Assembly (NCBI GenBank): GCA_902801465.1
Contig: CADCIH010000005.1
Location: 1-64,000, forward strand
DNA: 64,000 bases
Direction of reading: 5' to 3'
DNA from: an uncultured Bacteroidia bacterium
Lineage (GTDB): Bacteria > Bacteroidota > Bacteroidia > Bacteroidales > F082
Notes under the pieces: generated by a model
Database searches by the model: none
The model's input: only the letters and a program-made list of their open reading frames with translations
Told to the model about the DNA's origin: nothing
Program-made: the position numbers and the translations under genes
Part shown: positions 61,865 to 64,000 of the stretch, piece after piece
Layout of the letters: each line of letters opens with the position of its first letter
How positions within the stretch are numbered: position 1 is the stretch's first letter

Positions 61865-62744
61865 TGTTCAGAAGCCGGTATTCGTATGTCACCTTGTCGG
61901 CGCAGCCAACCACGAGGTAGGAAGGTTCCGTCTTGCCGTCGTTAAGGTTGTCGGTCATCACATATTTCACACCTGCGAAGGTCTTCACATCGCGATAGTG
62001 GAAATGTCCCATGATCACCATGTCAACCGCGTTCCTGCTCATCAGGTCCATGAAGGCGTATTGTTCGTCCTCTGGCAGGTTGGCTGCAGGAGTGGTAGTG
62101 TAGTTGTAGGTGGTGCGGAAGAGCCAGTTGTGGCTGATGACGAAACAATAGCGGTACTCGGTGCGCTGGCTGAGTTGTTCCTCGAGCCAGTCCAACTGTC
62201 TTCTGCCGTGCGTTCCGTTGCCCGAATCCAGGAAGATGAACAGGTCTTTCAGTCCTGAGACGGTGTTCACCGTGACGGTATAGGTGGAGGTGTGGAAATG
62301 TTGCTTGTAGAACTTGGCGCAGTCGAAATACACGTCATGGTTTCCGATGATCGGGAAGCAGGGGTCGTTTTCGGCTTGGGTCAGCGGATCGAACATCATG
62401 GCCGAATCGGCTAGGATGAATGGTCCTTCCCCACTCTCGTTGGCGAGGTCGCCGGCGATGATTGAGAAAACCGCTTCGGGATCGTTGCGTTCGATGGTGA
62501 TATACTTGGCCAGACGTGAGTTGTCGTCGTTGATATGGCTGTCGGAGCAGGAATAGAAGGTGTAGTTGTCGGGCACGTTGTTGATGACGGGCATGCCGTT
62601 TTGTTCGTTCCAGTCGAGCCAGTCGGCAACGCGTTGTTCGGTGTCACTGCGGTTGATGATCATGCCGGGGATGTCGAGGCGGTTACAGGAAGAGGCCATC
62701 AAGAGTCCCAGGGCCAGGATAATGGTATAGGTGTGTTTTTTCAT
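61857..62744 (-). CDS. calcineurin-like metallophosphoesterase lipoprotein
   Basis: A 295-residue lipoprotein (MASSC, Cys about residue 20). The metal-site motifs are in order: SDSHINDD, AGDLANES, GNHDVYFD, ISHNW and MGHFHYRDV. It belongs to the metallophosphatase superfamily; the substrate is unknown. It lies between an outer-membrane barrel gene (5 bases upstream) and the small unknown gene, in a three-gene minus operon. Confidence 0.88.
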   Translation of the reverse strand: MKKHTYTIILALGLLMASSCNRLDIPGMIINRSDTEQRVADWLDWNEQNGMPVINNVPDNYTFYSCSDSHINDDNSRLAKYITIERNDPEAVFSIIAGDLANESGEGPFILADSAMMFDPLTQAENDPCFPIIGNHDVYFDCAKFYKQHFHTSTYTVTVNTVSGLKDLFIFLDSGNGTHGRRQLDWLEEQLSQRTEYRYCFVISHNWLFRTTYNYTTTPAANLPEDEQYAFMDLMSRNAVDMVIMGHFHYRDVKTFAGVKYVMTDNLNDGKTEPSYLVVGCADKVTYEYRLLNNE

Positions 62745-62749
62745 GGCGA

Positions 62750-63466
62750 TCAGAAATTATCATAGGTGAAACCGAGGTTGATGAAGAAGCCGTTGTATTG
62801 CGACGAGAGGTTGAGCACACCTGCGGGATGCAGTCCGGCTTCGCCGATGATGCGCCACTGTTCGTTGATGTCATAATAGCCGTGGATGGTATAATAGAAC
62901 AAGGTGACGCGTTCGATGATGAACTCGCGGTAGTTGGAGATGCCACCGCCGATGTTCCAATGATGTTTGTTAATGGTAGGGTCGTCGGCAAACAAATTCC
63001 CCTCGATTTTGAACACCACGTTCATTGGCTCGAAGATGACGCCTTCTCCCCCGTTTTTTCTCAATGGAATCTCGGCGATATAGCGGTTGCAGAGGCCCAA
63101 TTGGAAGTTCCAGTGGAGGTTGCGGTAGCCCAGGGTGAGCATGGCATTGAACTCCTGAAGACCGTAGCTGGAGAAAAGACGGTAGAGGTAGCGGTTTTCG
63201 ATGTAGGCATAGTCCCAATCGGTAAAACCGTCAGTGCCAATTTGATAGGCTAGGTTGAAACTGTGCCTGGAGGGACCCGCTTGATAGCCTAGGTTAAGGC
63301 CGTTGCCGTTGTCGAATCTGGCATCGAAAGCCAAAACGGCGTTAGGGGTGAATTTCTGGGTCCGGTTGTAATCACCTTCGACGTTGAACCTGTATCGTGC
63401 GAAGCCTTGAGCGTAGGTCCCGATAGCTATGGAACTTAGTAGGACAAGAAGTAATAGTCGTCTCAT
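62750..63466 (-). CDS. outer-membrane beta-barrel-like protein
   Basis: A 238-residue exported protein with a signal peptide (ending GTYAQ). The mature part has alternating hydrophobic beta-strand patterns, many Tyr/Phe/Trp/Asn residues and a final aromatic (TYDNF), as in small outer-membrane barrels. No named family is recognised. It is the first gene of the minus operon with the metallophosphoesterase. A -7 box lies at 63487-63494. Confidence 0.72.
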   Translation of the reverse strand: MRRLLLLVLLSSIAIGTYAQGFARYRFNVEGDYNRTQKFTPNAVLAFDARFDNGNGLNLGYQAGPSRHSFNLAYQIGTDGFTDWDYAYIENRYLYRLFSSYGLQEFNAMLTLGYRNLHWNFQLGLCNRYIAEIPLRKNGGEGVIFEPMNVVFKIEGNLFADDPTINKHHWNIGGGISNYREFIIERVTLFYYTIHGYYDINEQWRIIGEAGLHPAGVLNLSSQYNGFFINLGFTYDNF

Positions 63467-63486
63467 TTCAATTTTTTTTGTCGCGG

Positions 63487-63510
63487 CAAAGATAGGGTTT
63501 TTTATCTTTG
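63487..63510. promoter_or_regulatory. divergent -7 elements: OMP operon (minus) and nnr (plus)
   Basis: Minus-strand TATCTTTG at 63487-63494 and plus-strand TATCTTTG at 63503-63510 form a compact palindromic pair of promoter boxes. Confidence 0.6.
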
Positions 63511-63525
63511 CAAAAAATCTGGCTT

Positions 63526-64000
63526 ATGAAAATACTAAGCATTGAAAAGATTCGGGAAGCCGACCGTTACACCATTGAGAACGAACCTATCAGATCGATT
63601 GAACTGATGGAACGTGCTGCAGGACAGGCTTCTGAATGGTTGTCGCAACGACTTAAGCCCGACAACGAAGTAATGGTTTTTTGCGGCACGGGCAATAATG
63701 GCGGCGATGGTTTTGTAGTGGCAGAGCATCTATACCAAAAAGGGGTTGAACCTAAAGTGTTTATGGTTGGCGACCCTCACAAGATGAGTCTCGACTGTAA
63801 GGATGAAGTATGGATTCTAGAAACTAACACTGGCTTAAAACCAAACCAAATCCACACGGCGGATGATTTCCCCGCTTTTAACGGTGGAGAGATCATTATT
63901 GATGCTTTGTTTGGCTCAGGCTTGAACCGCCCAATCACAGGAATCGCAGCTGACCTTATTAATTATCTGAACCAACAGAACGCCATTCGCATTTCCATTG
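63526..64000 (+). CDS. nnr: NAD(P)H-hydrate epimerase domain of Nnr, 3' end outside window
   Basis: The first 158 residues of a YjeF_N-type epimerase that repairs hydrated NAD(P)H. Conserved segments are MKILSIEKIREADRYTIE, LMERAAGQ, CGTGNNGGDGFVVAEHL (the epimerase phosphate and catalytic loop) and IIDALFGSGLNRPI. In most Bacteroidota it is fused to an ADP-dependent dehydratase C-domain; that part is beyond the window. Confidence 0.92.
   Translation, partial: MKILSIEKIREADRYTIENEPIRSIELMERAAGQASEWLSQRLKPDNEVMVFCGTGNNGGDGFVVAEHLYQKGVEPKVFMVGDPHKMSLDCKDEVWILETNTGLKPNQIHTADDFPAFNGGEIIIDALFGSGLNRPITGIAADLINYLNQQNAIRISI

Noticed and set aside
60200-61900. Group II intron or diversity-generating retroelement
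   Set aside because: No domain V-like stem, no maturase/endonuclease domain, and no template/variable repeat pair or target gene visible near the RT.

Overview
The window is chromosomal DNA of a Bacteroidales-type member of the Bacteroidota, probably a gut or rumen lineage. The signs are: promoters of the TAnnTTTG (-7) / TTG (-33) type upstream of many genes; few Shine-Dalgarno sites; several secreted proteins with type IX (Por) C-terminal sorting domains; an Oar-like TonB-dependent receptor; a zinc-free type B L31; DUF349 and DUF3127 proteins; a GH109 lipoprotein; and split transketolase. Nothing looks like a prophage, IS element or CRISPR array. Most of the window is housekeeping sequence. 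The exceptions are a reverse transcriptase with a structured RNA in front of it, an unusual class of 7-bp repeat arrays, and two palindrome-rich intergenic elements.

Layout. 1-7.2 kb: serC (partial), rpmE2, lon, an oligopeptide-type binding lipoprotein, a sirtuin and a secreted EEP-fold hydrolase. 7.2-12.2 kb (minus): an operon of an AmgK-like sugar kinase fused to a RapZ C-terminal domain, a MurU-like nucleotidyltransferase and an AddB-like nuclease. 12.4-25.4 kb: DUF349 protein, a short chorismate synthase, an Oar-like receptor, a C10 protease, then thrS-infC-rpmI-rplT and two tRNA-Leu genes. 25.4-34.8 kb: RluA-type synthase, secreted adhesin-like protein, split transketolase, alkaline phosphatase, TolB-like lipoprotein, speA and a BadF-type kinase. 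34.7-42.5 kb: clpC-cca-miaA operon (minus) and gyrA. 42.5-49 kb: TPR protein, DUF3127 protein, a NahK-like kinase divergent from a GH109 alpha-N-acetylgalactosaminidase, and a large membrane glycosyltransferase. 49-56.2 kb: formyltransferase/propeller protein, flippase, parE and prolyl oligopeptidase. 56.2-64 kb: a highly structured repeat element, a secreted T9SS protein, glmS, a Q-rich unknown, the RT locus, a three-gene minus cluster and the start of nnr.

Functional links. The AmgK-RapZ/MurU pair and glmS all touch amino-sugar and cell-wall precursor metabolism. The GH109/NahK-like pair fits release and phosphorylation of GalNAc from host or mucin glycans. The glycosyltransferase, formyltransferase and flippase genes look like part of a surface-polysaccharide locus running into parE.

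The two observations I rate highest are these. (1) A free-standing reverse transcriptase (60381-61580) sits directly behind a roughly 136-nt predicted structured RNA: a 12-bp closing stem, three internal hairpins and a U-rich tail. (2) At least 13 loci carry short arrays of exactly 7-bp degenerate repeats. All lie at gene boundaries or a domain junction. Several have become the stop codon, C-terminal tail, N-terminal extension, start codon or inter-domain linker of the neighbouring protein. All calls come from reading the sequence; no database search or folding program was run.
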